Shown here piece after piece: positions 53,561 through 61,339 of a stretch of DNA of 64,000 nucleotides. Both the position numbers and the translations under genes were made by a program. The notes beneath the pieces are model-generated. The model was not told the DNA's origin. It worked only from the letters and a program-made list of their open reading frames with translations, and did not search any database. Each line of letters begins with the position of its first letter. Within the stretch, counting starts at the first letter, position 1. The DNA is from JAIQFL01 sp035295745. GTDB lineage: Bacteria > Acidobacteriota > Terriglobia > Bryobacterales > Bryobacteraceae. The stretch is taken from NCBI GenBank assembly GCA_035295745.1, contig DATGIL010000033.1, positions 1-64,000 on the forward strand. The letters are read 5' to 3'.

Positions 53561-54517
53561 CTAGTGAATTTGCCGCATCATCGGGAACAGGTCCTTGAAG
53601 ATCTGAAGCAGACCAGGTCCCGCCGCCACAATCAACATCGACGGCAGAATGAAAAAGAAGATCGGAAATACCAGCTTGACACCGACTTTAGCGGCGCGCT
53701 CTTCAGCTTCCTGCCGCCGGCGGTTACGCATAAAGTCGGAGTGGGTACGCAGCGATTCACCCATGCTGGTACCGAAACGATCGCTCTGCACCAGGATCGC
53801 GACCAGTTTCCGCAGTTCCGCCTCACCAGTTCGTTCCGCCAGATTCCGCAATGCGTCAGCGCGACGTTTGCCGGCGCGCATTTCCAGAGTGACCAGCAGC
53901 AGTTCCTCACTGAGTTGTGGGTGTGTCACCTGCAACTCCCGGGCAACGTGCTGCATAGCCATATCGAGACCAAGACCGGCCTCGACTGAGACTACCAGCA
54001 GGTCAAGCGCATCGGGCAGCGAAAGGCGGAGGGTTTCCTGGCGTTTCTTGGCCCTCTTCTCCAGCAGCATCTTGGGTAGAACCCAACCAACCGCGCATCC
54101 GAACAGGATGACCACAACGTTCATCATTGGATTGGCTGAGGGCATGCTGCTGGACATCATCAGGCACAACGCAAACATCACCAACGCGCCGATGCACCGA
54201 ATGCCGTAAAACACCGAGAGCGAATGCTCCGAACGAAAACCCGCCTGGATCAGCAGGTTCTTGAACGTGGTGGAATCCTGTTCCGAGGTTGGCAGTTTGC
54301 CGCCCAGATTCTGGAGAAACGTGACCAGACCGCTGGGTGCCCCCTCGCCCTCTTCACCTGCGCCAAAGCGCCCACGCTCGTCGGTGATGACGGGAGTTCC
54401 CAATTGCTTGAGAAAACGACCGGGACGGTAGTACAGCCGGTAGCCGCACCACGTCAGCCCGATCATCATCATCAGGAACGCGCAAACCGTAAGTATCAGT
54501 GGATGGTCCATGGTCAC
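53561..54517 (-). CDS. tadC: Tad pilus inner-membrane protein TadC (T2SSF domain)
   Basis: 318 residues from GTG 54517 (ATG at 54511 also possible). Helices lie at the N-terminus and around GALVMFALCLMM and VVILFGCAVGWVLPKMLLE. The T2SSF domain contains LSLPDALDLLVVSVEAGLGLDMAMQHVARE and TSMGESLRTHSDFMRNRRRQEAEERAAKVGVKLVFPIFFFILPSMLIVAAGP. It forms the membrane platform of the Flp pilus with TadB. It starts within the last codons of tadB (4-nt overlap) and is the final recognised tad gene. Confidence 0.9.
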   Translation of the reverse strand: MTMDHPLILTVCAFLMMMIGLTWCGYRLYYRPGRFLKQLGTPVITDERGRFGAGEEGEGAPSGLVTFLQNLGGKLPTSEQDSTTFKNLLIQAGFRSEHSLSVFYGIRCIGALVMFALCLMMSSSMPSANPMMNVVVILFGCAVGWVLPKMLLEKRAKKRQETLRLSLPDALDLLVVSVEAGLGLDMAMQHVARELQVTHPQLSEELLLVTLEMRAGKRRADALRNLAERTGEAELRKLVAILVQSDRFGTSMGESLRTHSDFMRNRRRQEAEERAAKVGVKLVFPIFFFILPSMLIVAAGPGLLQIFKDLFPMMRQIH

Positions 54518-55482
54518 ACCTTGATGTTGATGATTTTCTTGATGCAGATATTGCCGATAATCTGCGCCACAATGGCGCCACCGATCATCTTCTTACCGTC
54601 GGGATCTTCCGCCATGCCCTGCAAGTAGCCAGGAGCTACGATCAACAACCCGAGCATGGTGACTACCGGCAGAACCGTCAGAATTCCGGCTGTGAGCTTG
54701 CCGTGTGCGCTGGCCGCTTTCACCTGCCCCTTGAGTTTGAATCGTTCGCGGATGACGTATGCCAGGCGTTGCAGGATCTCGGCCAAATTGCCGCCAGTCT
54801 GCTTCTGCAACATCACCGATGAGGTGAAGAACCGGACGTCGAGCAGAGGCACGCGCATGGCGAAATTCGCCATAGCTGTTTCCAGTGCAGCACCCAGATT
54901 CTGCTCATTGAAGAGGGCACGGAATTCCTGTCCCAGCGGATCGCGAACCTCTTCTCCAATCATTTCCAGACTGATGGTGAAAGCGTGGCCCGCCCGCATG
55001 GAACGGGCCAGGAAGTCGAGCGCCTCGGGAAGTTGCTCCTCGAGCGTATCGAGACGTTTTTTGCGCTTGCGCCGGACGAACACGTAGGGCAGCGAACCGA
55101 GCGAGGCCGCCAGGCCCAGGGCAGTCAACGGACCGCTCGCCGCGCCTGGGATGATCAGCCCCAGAAAAAAGCCGGCTGCACCCAAAATTGCCATCATGGA
55201 AATCAACCGGTTGGCCGACCACGTGAGGCCGGCCTGGGTGATCTGCTCCTGCGCATGTTTCGAGAAGTGCAGGGAAGCGACTATCTGCTTAAAACCGGTT
55301 GGTTTGTCCGGCTCGATCTCCTTCAGGAGGTTGGTAACTGTAACCACCGACTCGCCCGCAGCCGTTTGCAGCATACCCACCATCTGAGTCTTGCGGCGAG
55401 CGTCGAGAAACTTCAATCCCACGGTCACCGCGAAGAGGATCAGCACGAAAACAACAATGAAGGAGACGATGACAATCGACAT
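54514..55482 (-). CDS. tadB: Tad pilus inner-membrane protein TadB (T2SSF domain)
   Basis: 322 residues. An N-terminal helix (VSFIVVFVLILFAVTVGL) and two central helices precede the T2SSF domain: LEEQLPEALDFLARSMRAGHAFTISLEMIGEEVRDPLGQEFRALFNEQNLG and LAYVIRERFKLKGQVKAASAHGKLTAGILTVLPVVTMLGLLIVAPGY. It is the partner of TadC and of the TadA ATPase. Start and stop overlap the neighbouring genes by 1 and 4 nt, typical of this locus. Confidence 0.9.
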   Translation of the reverse strand: MSIVIVSFIVVFVLILFAVTVGLKFLDARRKTQMVGMLQTAAGESVVTVTNLLKEIEPDKPTGFKQIVASLHFSKHAQEQITQAGLTWSANRLISMMAILGAAGFFLGLIIPGAASGPLTALGLAASLGSLPYVFVRRKRKKRLDTLEEQLPEALDFLARSMRAGHAFTISLEMIGEEVRDPLGQEFRALFNEQNLGAALETAMANFAMRVPLLDVRFFTSSVMLQKQTGGNLAEILQRLAYVIRERFKLKGQVKAASAHGKLTAGILTVLPVVTMLGLLIVAPGYLQGMAEDPDGKKMIGGAIVAQIIGNICIKKIINIKV

Positions 55483-56846
55483 CAGTTAATCTCCACGACC
55501 GTTTGGAAGAGCTGAGGTGGCAGCGTGATGCCGCATGATTTCAGCCGTTCGTAGAACTTAGGACGGATGCCGGTCGCCCGGAATCGGCCCAGAACTTTGC
55601 CATTCTCAGTAATGCCGGTCTTTTCGAAGAGGAAGACATCCTGCAGGGTGATGATGTCCTGCTCCATGCCCACCACTTCGGTGATATGCGTGATGCGGCG
55701 GCTGCCGTCGCTGAAACGCGCTACCTGCACGAAGAGGTTGACGGCCGAAGCAATCTGTTGACGGATGGATCGGATGCCCATATTTGCATTCGCCATACCG
55801 ACCATGACCTCAAGGCGGCCCAGACCGTCGCGAGGGGTATTCGCGTGAATCGTGGTGAGCGATCCATCGTGGCCCGTGTTCATGGCCTGCAACATGTCGA
55901 GCGCCTCATCCGAACGAACCTCACCGACGATGATGCGGTCGGGACGCATACGGAGGGCGTTAATTACCAATTGGCGGATGTGAATTGCGCCGTGGCCTTC
56001 CACGTTGGCCGGCCGGGTCTCCATACGCGCCACGTGAGTCTGCTGCAGCTTCAATTCCGCCGCGTCTTCGATGGTCACAATGCGCTCGTCTTCCGGAATG
56101 TAGGAGGAGAGCGCGTTCAACAGCGTCGTCTTACCGGAACCGGTACCGCCGCAGATCAGGATGTTGAGGCGCGCCTTGACGCAGGCCTTCAGGAGCTCGA
56201 GCATGCCTTCGGTCATGGCCAACTTCGCCACCAGGTCCTCGCCCTTCAGTCCATGGCGTCCGAAACGGCGGATGGACAGGAGCGGGCCATCGACAGCCAC
56301 CGGGGGAATCGCGGCGTTGACGCGCGAGCCGTCGGGCAGACGTGCATCTACCAGCGGAGACGATTCGTCCACGCGCCGTCCAACGCGCGATACTACTTTT
56401 TCGATGATTCGCAACAGGTGCTGATCGTCTTTGAATTCCACCGGCGTGCGGTAAAGTTTACCGCCACGCTCTACGTAGACCAGCTTGGGAGTGGTCACCA
56501 GAATATCCGATACGGTGGGATCTTGCAGCAGAGGTTCCAATGGGCCGAGGCCGAATACCTCGTCCAGAATCTCTTCGATGACCCGGTCTTTTTCCACCAG
56601 GCTGAGAGGGGTCTTCTCCTCTTCCACCAGTTTGGCGACCGCCGAGCGGATCTCAGCCCGTACCCGCTCTCCCGCCATCGACGAGAGCGCCTCAAGGTTG
56701 ATCCGGTCCAGCAGTTTGCGGTGGAGGGTGAACTTCAGCTCCTGGTATTCGGGAGTGTAGCCCTCGCGGTTAAAAAGGCGATTCACCCAACCGGTTTCTC
56801 GGTTGTTTTCTCCGCCTTTCGGAAGTCGATCCATCACAGCCGGCAT
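55482..56846 (-). CDS. cpaF: Tad pilus assembly ATPase TadA/CpaF
   Basis: 454 residues. Walker A is ICGGTGSGKTTLLNAL (~235), the Asp box is IVTIEDAAELKL, and Walker B with the His box is RMRPDRIIVGEVRSDEALDMLQAMNTGHDGSLTTIHANTPRD. It belongs to the type II/IV secretion ATPases and powers Flp pilus assembly. The N-terminal ~90 residues are the usual CpaF helical domain. The N-terminus also has ATG at codon 5; AAGGA lies before the first. It overlaps tadB by 1 nt. Confidence 0.95.
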   Translation of the reverse strand: MPAVMDRLPKGGENNRETGWVNRLFNREGYTPEYQELKFTLHRKLLDRINLEALSSMAGERVRAEIRSAVAKLVEEEKTPLSLVEKDRVIEEILDEVFGLGPLEPLLQDPTVSDILVTTPKLVYVERGGKLYRTPVEFKDDQHLLRIIEKVVSRVGRRVDESSPLVDARLPDGSRVNAAIPPVAVDGPLLSIRRFGRHGLKGEDLVAKLAMTEGMLELLKACVKARLNILICGGTGSGKTTLLNALSSYIPEDERIVTIEDAAELKLQQTHVARMETRPANVEGHGAIHIRQLVINALRMRPDRIIVGEVRSDEALDMLQAMNTGHDGSLTTIHANTPRDGLGRLEVMVGMANANMGIRSIRQQIASAVNLFVQVARFSDGSRRITHITEVVGMEQDIITLQDVFLFEKTGITENGKVLGRFRATGIRPKFYERLKSCGITLPPQLFQTVVEIN

Positions 56847-56866
56847 AGTTGTTATTTATCCTTCGA

Positions 56867-58030
56867 TCAGAAAAGTCCGAAGCGCTTCTTGTTATTACCC
56901 TTCTCTTCTTCCAGGCCCGACAGCTTGCTGGCCAGCCGGGCAATCTGTTTCCCGAGATCCGAGTTGCGGTTGAGCATGCGCCCTTCCGCGTAAGTCTCGT
57001 ACAACTCCGGATAATCGTTCGGAACCATGCAGAAGATCGGCAGTCCGAGCATCTTCTCGAGTTCCGCGGGCGTGATGTCCAGCCGCTTGGGCGAGCGGTT
57101 CAGGATGAGCCGAATGCGGCCTTTTCCGTAGCCACTGTCCAACAGCGTCTGTACGATCTGCTTGGACTGGTGCAAGGCTGGGACATCCAGCGTAGTCACC
57201 AGGCAGACCTCGTCGATCTCTTCCAACGCCGCCATCGACATCCGGCTCAAGCTGCGCCCCAAGTCCGCCAGCGTCCAGTCATAGTGCGGGCGGGCGAACG
57301 CCAGCACGTGCCGTACCTGCTCGTCTTTGGGCTGCTGCTTGGAGGCCAGCGAGAGCGGCGAAGCCACAATCTCCACGCCTGGTATACCGTTCGAGACCAG
57401 CGCTTTCCAATAGGAGATGTCCAGCCGGTGCAAGTTATTCACTGCGTCCAAAATGGAATAGACTGCCTTGGTCTTGGTGATGAAGCCGATCATGCCGGCA
57501 TCCAGGTCCAAGTCCATCAGCAGCACCTTCTGATTCAGACGGCCAAGTTCCGCGGCCACGTGACAGATGATCGTGGTCGCGCCACAGCCGCCTTTGGCCG
57601 AAACGAACGCAAAGCTCTTCCCTGCCCCTTTGGAGCCGCTTTCCCGGCGCCGGCTTCGTTCGGCGGAACGCTTTTCGAGCGCTTTCCGCAGCGTTTCTTT
57701 AAGAGGAGGAAACAGGTACTCATTGATACCCGCGCGCAACGACGAGAGGATCGCCTCAGGGTCCGCGGTGGTATTCAAGGCAATGATCATGGGGTCGCCG
57801 ATCGCATTGCGGATCGAGGCGACCAATCCTTCCAGCGAACCTCCCCACTTGCTGATATCCACCAGCACTACGTCCGGGCGCATCCGCTCCAGACGATCGA
57901 GGAAGTTGCTGATGTCGCCGATATCCTGATGTTCGACGATAATTCGGAATGGCAGATCGGAGAGGCAGCTCTGGGCCTGCTCCCACATCTCGCGGTTTTC
58001 GATCGCCAGCCCGATTGTCAGCGGGTACAT
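56867..58030 (-). CDS. cpaE: Tad pilus localisation protein TadZ/CpaE
   Basis: 387 residues. The N-terminal ~125 form a receiver-like domain without a full acidic pocket (VLVDISKWGGSLEGL). The MinD/ParA-like ATPase domain has the deviant Walker A FVSAKGGCGATTI (~145), followed by KVLLMDLDLDAGMIGF and WTLADLGRS. CpaE/TadZ proteins place the Flp machine at the pole. The C-terminus is rich in Lys/Asn (EEKGNNKKRF). It lies 20 nt upstream of cpaF and 22 nt after cpaC. Confidence 0.9.
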   Translation of the reverse strand: MYPLTIGLAIENREMWEQAQSCLSDLPFRIIVEHQDIGDISNFLDRLERMRPDVVLVDISKWGGSLEGLVASIRNAIGDPMIIALNTTADPEAILSSLRAGINEYLFPPLKETLRKALEKRSAERSRRRESGSKGAGKSFAFVSAKGGCGATTIICHVAAELGRLNQKVLLMDLDLDAGMIGFITKTKAVYSILDAVNNLHRLDISYWKALVSNGIPGVEIVASPLSLASKQQPKDEQVRHVLAFARPHYDWTLADLGRSLSRMSMAALEEIDEVCLVTTLDVPALHQSKQIVQTLLDSGYGKGRIRLILNRSPKRLDITPAELEKMLGLPIFCMVPNDYPELYETYAEGRMLNRNSDLGKQIARLASKLSGLEEEKGNNKKRFGLF

Positions 58031-58052
58031 AAAGGGTCTCCCGGAACGTTGA

Positions 58053-59672
58053 TTACTTGCCGCCCGAAGTTGGCGGTGCAGGAGTCGGAATCGGGGGAGC
58101 CGGCGTCATGGCCGGGCCAGGTGTCGTTGCAGGTCCGGCAGTCTGCCCCATCTTCAGCGGCGCGGCGACCATCTCGTATGGCAGGCTGTCCACCGGCGCC
58201 TTCACCGGAACGGGGCCGGTCTGGCTGATCGGCGGGTTGCGCATCGGAACGTTAGGCGTATTCGACGGCAGGAAGGGGGACGGACGATTGATCTCGGGCA
58301 GCGGCTGTCCCGCCGGGATCGGCCGCACTACTTCGGGCGTGCAAATCACCAGCAACTCGCTGTTGCTCTTGGTGTAGGTTTTGCTTTGGAAAAGCTTGCC
58401 AAGTACCGGAATGGAGCCAATGCCGGGGACCTTGGAAAAATTCTCGGTGGTGGTGTTGTCGAGCAGGCCGGCGATCACAAAGCTCTGGCCGGAATCTAAT
58501 TCGACATCGGTGGTGACGCGGCGCTCGGAGAGTCCGGGAATCGTGAAGCCCTGAATCGTGACCGCGTTGGTGTAATCGAGAGCGCTCACTTCCGGCTGCA
58601 CTTTCATGCGGATGGTGCCGTTCGGTGTCACCGTCGGCAGGAACGTCAGGCGCACGCCATACTCCCGCCACTGGATCGTGATGGCGCTGGCGCCGGTAGC
58701 CGAAGGCTGCACCACCGGAAACGGAAACTCGCCGCCCGCCAGGAAGCTCGCCTGCTCGCCGCTGAGGGTCAACAGGTTCGGCTCCGCGAGCATTTCGAGA
58801 AGATTCTGGGTCTGCAGGGCCTGGATTTCGGCCACCAGGTTGATGTCGGGCCGGAGGAAGAGCAGGTTGACCGAACTGGGCACGGGAACGTGGCCTGTCG
58901 TATCGGGGAACAGGGCCGGTGCGGTGCCGAGCGAGGTCTGCTGGTTGAACGACGAGTTGAAGATGTTCAAGCCGAGCTGCATCGATTTGCTGCGGTCCAC
59001 GTTGGCAAACCGGACCTTCAACAGGATCTGCGGCTGCACGGCCGGAACTTCGACCTTCAGCAGGTTGACGGTTTTACCCAAGGTGGTAGCGATCGCCACC
59101 GCGCGGTCCGCCGAAGCTACATCCTTTACCTTGCCCCGCAAAAAGGCAGTGTCATTTTCAAAGGTCAGGCTGATGTCGTCGTCGGGAAAATCGCGGGCAA
59201 TCTGCTGGCGGGTGGCTTCGAGCTTGCTTGCGCTCTGCCGGATGGTCAGGTCGTAGACGAGACGCGTGTCGTTGGCTTGCCAAACGATCAGCGAGGTTTC
59301 GCCGGGAGCGGTTCCGTTGATCAGCACTTCTTTTGGATTCACGGCAACCGCTTCGGCGAGTCCGCCATTGGCGACATGCACGCGCCGGATGTTGACGGGG
59401 CTGTCAATGATCAGACTCTTGCCCACAGTCACCAGGAGTTTGCCTGGCGTGCTGGGTGCGTCCGCCTGCGCCTGATTTGGCGCTGGATCCGCAGCCGGTG
59501 CGGAGACGTGCGGGATCGGGTCAGATGGCTGTGCCTGAGTCACCTGGGATTGGGTCTGTTGTGAAGCCGGATTCTCCTGGGAGGGATACGCCGCCCTCAT
59601 CGGCCGATGGCTGAGCACGGAGCCGCATGCCACCATCGTCAGAACTACTGCCACTTCCCGAAGTCTGGACAC
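58053..59672 (-). CDS. cpaC: Tad pilus secretin RcpA/CpaC
   Basis: 539 residues. After a signal peptide comes a Gln/Pro-rich linker, the N-terminal CpaC domain (KSLIIDSPVNIRRVHVANGGLAEAVAVNPKEVLINGTAPGETSLIVW), a BON-like segment and the secretin domain (ALQTQNLLEMLAEPNLLTLSGEQASFLAGGEFPFPV; EYGVRLTFLPTVTPNGTIRMKVQPEVSALDY; SGQSFVIAGLLDN). It forms the outer-membrane channel for the pilus. The C-terminal Pro-rich tail is longer than usual. One base separates it from cpaB. Confidence 0.93.
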   Translation of the reverse strand: MSRLREVAVVLTMVACGSVLSHRPMRAAYPSQENPASQQTQSQVTQAQPSDPIPHVSAPAADPAPNQAQADAPSTPGKLLVTVGKSLIIDSPVNIRRVHVANGGLAEAVAVNPKEVLINGTAPGETSLIVWQANDTRLVYDLTIRQSASKLEATRQQIARDFPDDDISLTFENDTAFLRGKVKDVASADRAVAIATTLGKTVNLLKVEVPAVQPQILLKVRFANVDRSKSMQLGLNIFNSSFNQQTSLGTAPALFPDTTGHVPVPSSVNLLFLRPDINLVAEIQALQTQNLLEMLAEPNLLTLSGEQASFLAGGEFPFPVVQPSATGASAITIQWREYGVRLTFLPTVTPNGTIRMKVQPEVSALDYTNAVTIQGFTIPGLSERRVTTDVELDSGQSFVIAGLLDNTTTENFSKVPGIGSIPVLGKLFQSKTYTKSNSELLVICTPEVVRPIPAGQPLPEINRPSPFLPSNTPNVPMRNPPISQTGPVPVKAPVDSLPYEMVAAPLKMGQTAGPATTPGPAMTPAPPIPTPAPPTSGGK

Positions 59673-59673
59673 G

Positions 59674-60567
59674 TTATTTACCCTCCCCGGCGAATTTCAT
59701 ATCGGTCTTGTGAGTGCCCGAAATAATTTCCATGGTGTATTCTTCACGCCGCGGCGGCCGCACTGGAAGCGGCGGCTGAACCGGAGGCGGTGCGGCAGCG
59801 CGCGGCTGGCGCGGAGCTTGCGGCACGGGCGCCACCTCGGGCTTCGGCGGCTTGGCCCCGGTGAACAGATAAGCCATCGCGGCACCGGGCGTCACCGCTA
59901 CGTCGCGGTCGAGCGGATTGCGCAGGACCAACTGGATGTTGGTCTGGGCCGCGGCCAGACTCAGCTTCTCCGCCTGTTCCGGGGTTACCAGCAGGTTCAC
60001 GACCTGCACCGCGATCGGCTTGCCCTCGGCGTCCTTCTTGTAGTCCTGGCCGGCGGACAACACTTCGATGTTCTGCAGCAGGGTCTTCGACAGAGTACCG
60101 AGCGATTGATCGCCCCCCGGTTTATTCCCTGATATCAGTACGTCCACACGCATGCCGGCGACGACGAAACCTGCCACTCCTACAACTTCATTCACGCGGA
60201 TAGCGAACGCACGCATGCCCGGCGGAATCATGGCCGCCAAGCCGCCGCCAGCGCCTTTCGGAGCCAGGCGCGATTCAATCACCGGCTCTTTGGCGTAGAT
60301 CGCCGTGGTGATTCCGCGTCCCACTACATCCTGAGTCTTCGACGATGCCCCTACCGGAACAGCCCCGGGCCAGTCGGCAAGCTTGACATCCTCTTCTTTC
60401 AATACCGAACCGATGTCGATGTCTCGCGCTGCCAGCACGATCTGAGTGGTTGCCATGGCCGCCTTGGCCGGCTGGGGCCTATTAATCAACAGCCGGTACA
60501 GCAGAAGACTGGCGACTGTTGCGACAACTGTCGCGAAAAGCAAAACCCCAACAAATCTCTTATTCAT
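59674..60567 (-). CDS. cpaB: Tad pilus protein RcpC/CpaB
   Basis: 297 residues with an N-terminal helix (FVGVLLFATVVATVASLLLYRLL) and an SAF-type domain (TQIVLAARDIDIGSVLKEEDVKLADWPGAVPVGA). The RcpC core has GMRAFAIRVNEVVGVAGFVVAGMRVDVLIS, NIEVLSAGQDYKKDAEGKP and VNLLVTPEQAEKLSLAAAQTNIQLVLRNPLD. The Pro-rich tail is long. It works with the secretin in the periplasm. The gene starts 230 bp after the second flp stop, and that gap contains no gene that I can support. Confidence 0.9.
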   Translation of the reverse strand: MNKRFVGVLLFATVVATVASLLLYRLLINRPQPAKAAMATTQIVLAARDIDIGSVLKEEDVKLADWPGAVPVGASSKTQDVVGRGITTAIYAKEPVIESRLAPKGAGGGLAAMIPPGMRAFAIRVNEVVGVAGFVVAGMRVDVLISGNKPGGDQSLGTLSKTLLQNIEVLSAGQDYKKDAEGKPIAVQVVNLLVTPEQAEKLSLAAAQTNIQLVLRNPLDRDVAVTPGAAMAYLFTGAKPPKPEVAPVPQAPRQPRAAAPPPVQPPLPVRPPRREEYTMEIISGTHKTDMKFAGEGK

Positions 60568-60797
60568 AACTGACCCTCATTCCATCCTGTGCGCCATCCA
60601 AACCTGACCCCTGGCGCTCGTGTCGGGAAAAATTGTGAAAACCCGGGCTCGCAACACCGCCTTCGCGATTACTCGAATAGGCTGCGTTGCGAGCTTCGGT
60701 AGATCGTAAACGTATGTCCACTTCCCGGAACTGCTCCGCTCCGGGCGGACGAGCCGGACGCTGGTTGGCGAACTCCCGGCACGCCCTTCGGAAACTG

Positions 60798-60980
60798 TTA
60801 GCTCGCTGCCGAGTTGGCCGCGGCGAGCTGCGAGTTCGTGGCTCCCCAAATGCCCTTGATGCTGCCGCCCGCTCCGATGAACAGAGCTGCGGAGGCCAGC
60901 GCCACAAATGCCATCAACAGCGTGTATTCGATGAGATCCTGCCCCTGATCTTCGTTCCAAAGATTGCGCAAAAACGTCAT
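60798..60980 (-). CDS. flp: Flp pilin (second tandem copy)
   Basis: 60 residues from ATG 60980, with AGGAGCG about 8 nt upstream. The prepilin pattern DQG^QDLIEYTLLMAF has the expected Gly before the cut and Glu at +5, then Tyr. Translation is residue-for-residue identical to the upstream copy, although the DNA differs at synonymous sites. The open frame extends upstream but lacks a ribosome site there. This is the major pilus subunit. Confidence 0.92.
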   Translation of the reverse strand: MTFLRNLWNEDQGQDLIEYTLLMAFVALASAALFIGAGGSIKGIWGATNSQLAAANSAAS

Positions 60981-61076
60981 TGTGTTCGCTCCTAAAGTTA
61001 GTGGACTCGGTTTGTCTGATCCGTTTATTGCCTTGCGGCGTGACGACTTTCGCCCGGCACCGCGCCCCTGTGAGTT

Positions 61077-61098
61077 GCGGCGGCTCAATCACCGCCGC
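61077..61098 (-). terminator. Hairpin between the two flp genes
   Basis: GCGGCGG (61077-61083) and CCGCCGC (61092-61098) form a perfect 7-bp stem with an 8-base loop; a weaker GCTACC/GGTAGC pair lies about 30 bp nearer the first flp. No U-run follows, so it may stabilise or process the first flp message, or only partly terminate it. Confidence 0.45.
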
Positions 61099-61145
61099 CT
61101 CCCACGCCGCCCCCTCTTTGCTACCAGGTAGCGGCTTTTGGTTTC

Positions 61146-61328
61146 CTAGCTTGCAGCGCTGTTGGCGGCGGCGAGCTGAGAGTTCGTGGCGCCCCAAATG
61201 CCCTTGATGCTGCCACCCGCTCCGATGAACAGAGCCGCGGAGGCCAACGCTACAAACGCCATGAGCAGGGTGTATTCGATAAGGTCCTGCCCTTGATCTT
61301 CATTCCAGAGATTGCGCAAAAACGTCAT
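61146..61328 (-). CDS. flp: Flp pilin (first tandem copy)
   Basis: 60 residues from ATG 61328, encoding the same protein as 60798-60980 (MTFLRNLWNEDQGQDLIEYT..., ending ANSAAS). The 20 bp before the start (AGGAGCGAACACA) is also identical. Nucleotide differences are synonymous, so the pair is older than a recent slip. It starts 11 nt after the stop of the GT-C-like gene upstream. Confidence 0.92.
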   Translation of the reverse strand: MTFLRNLWNEDQGQDLIEYTLLMAFVALASAALFIGAGGSIKGIWGATNSQLAAANSAAS

Positions 61329-61339
61329 TGTGTTCGCTC

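Noticed and set aside
55686..58228. Two long plus-strand frames across the tad locus.
   Set aside because: They are antisense to cpaF, cpaE and cpaC, which have full catalytic motifs.
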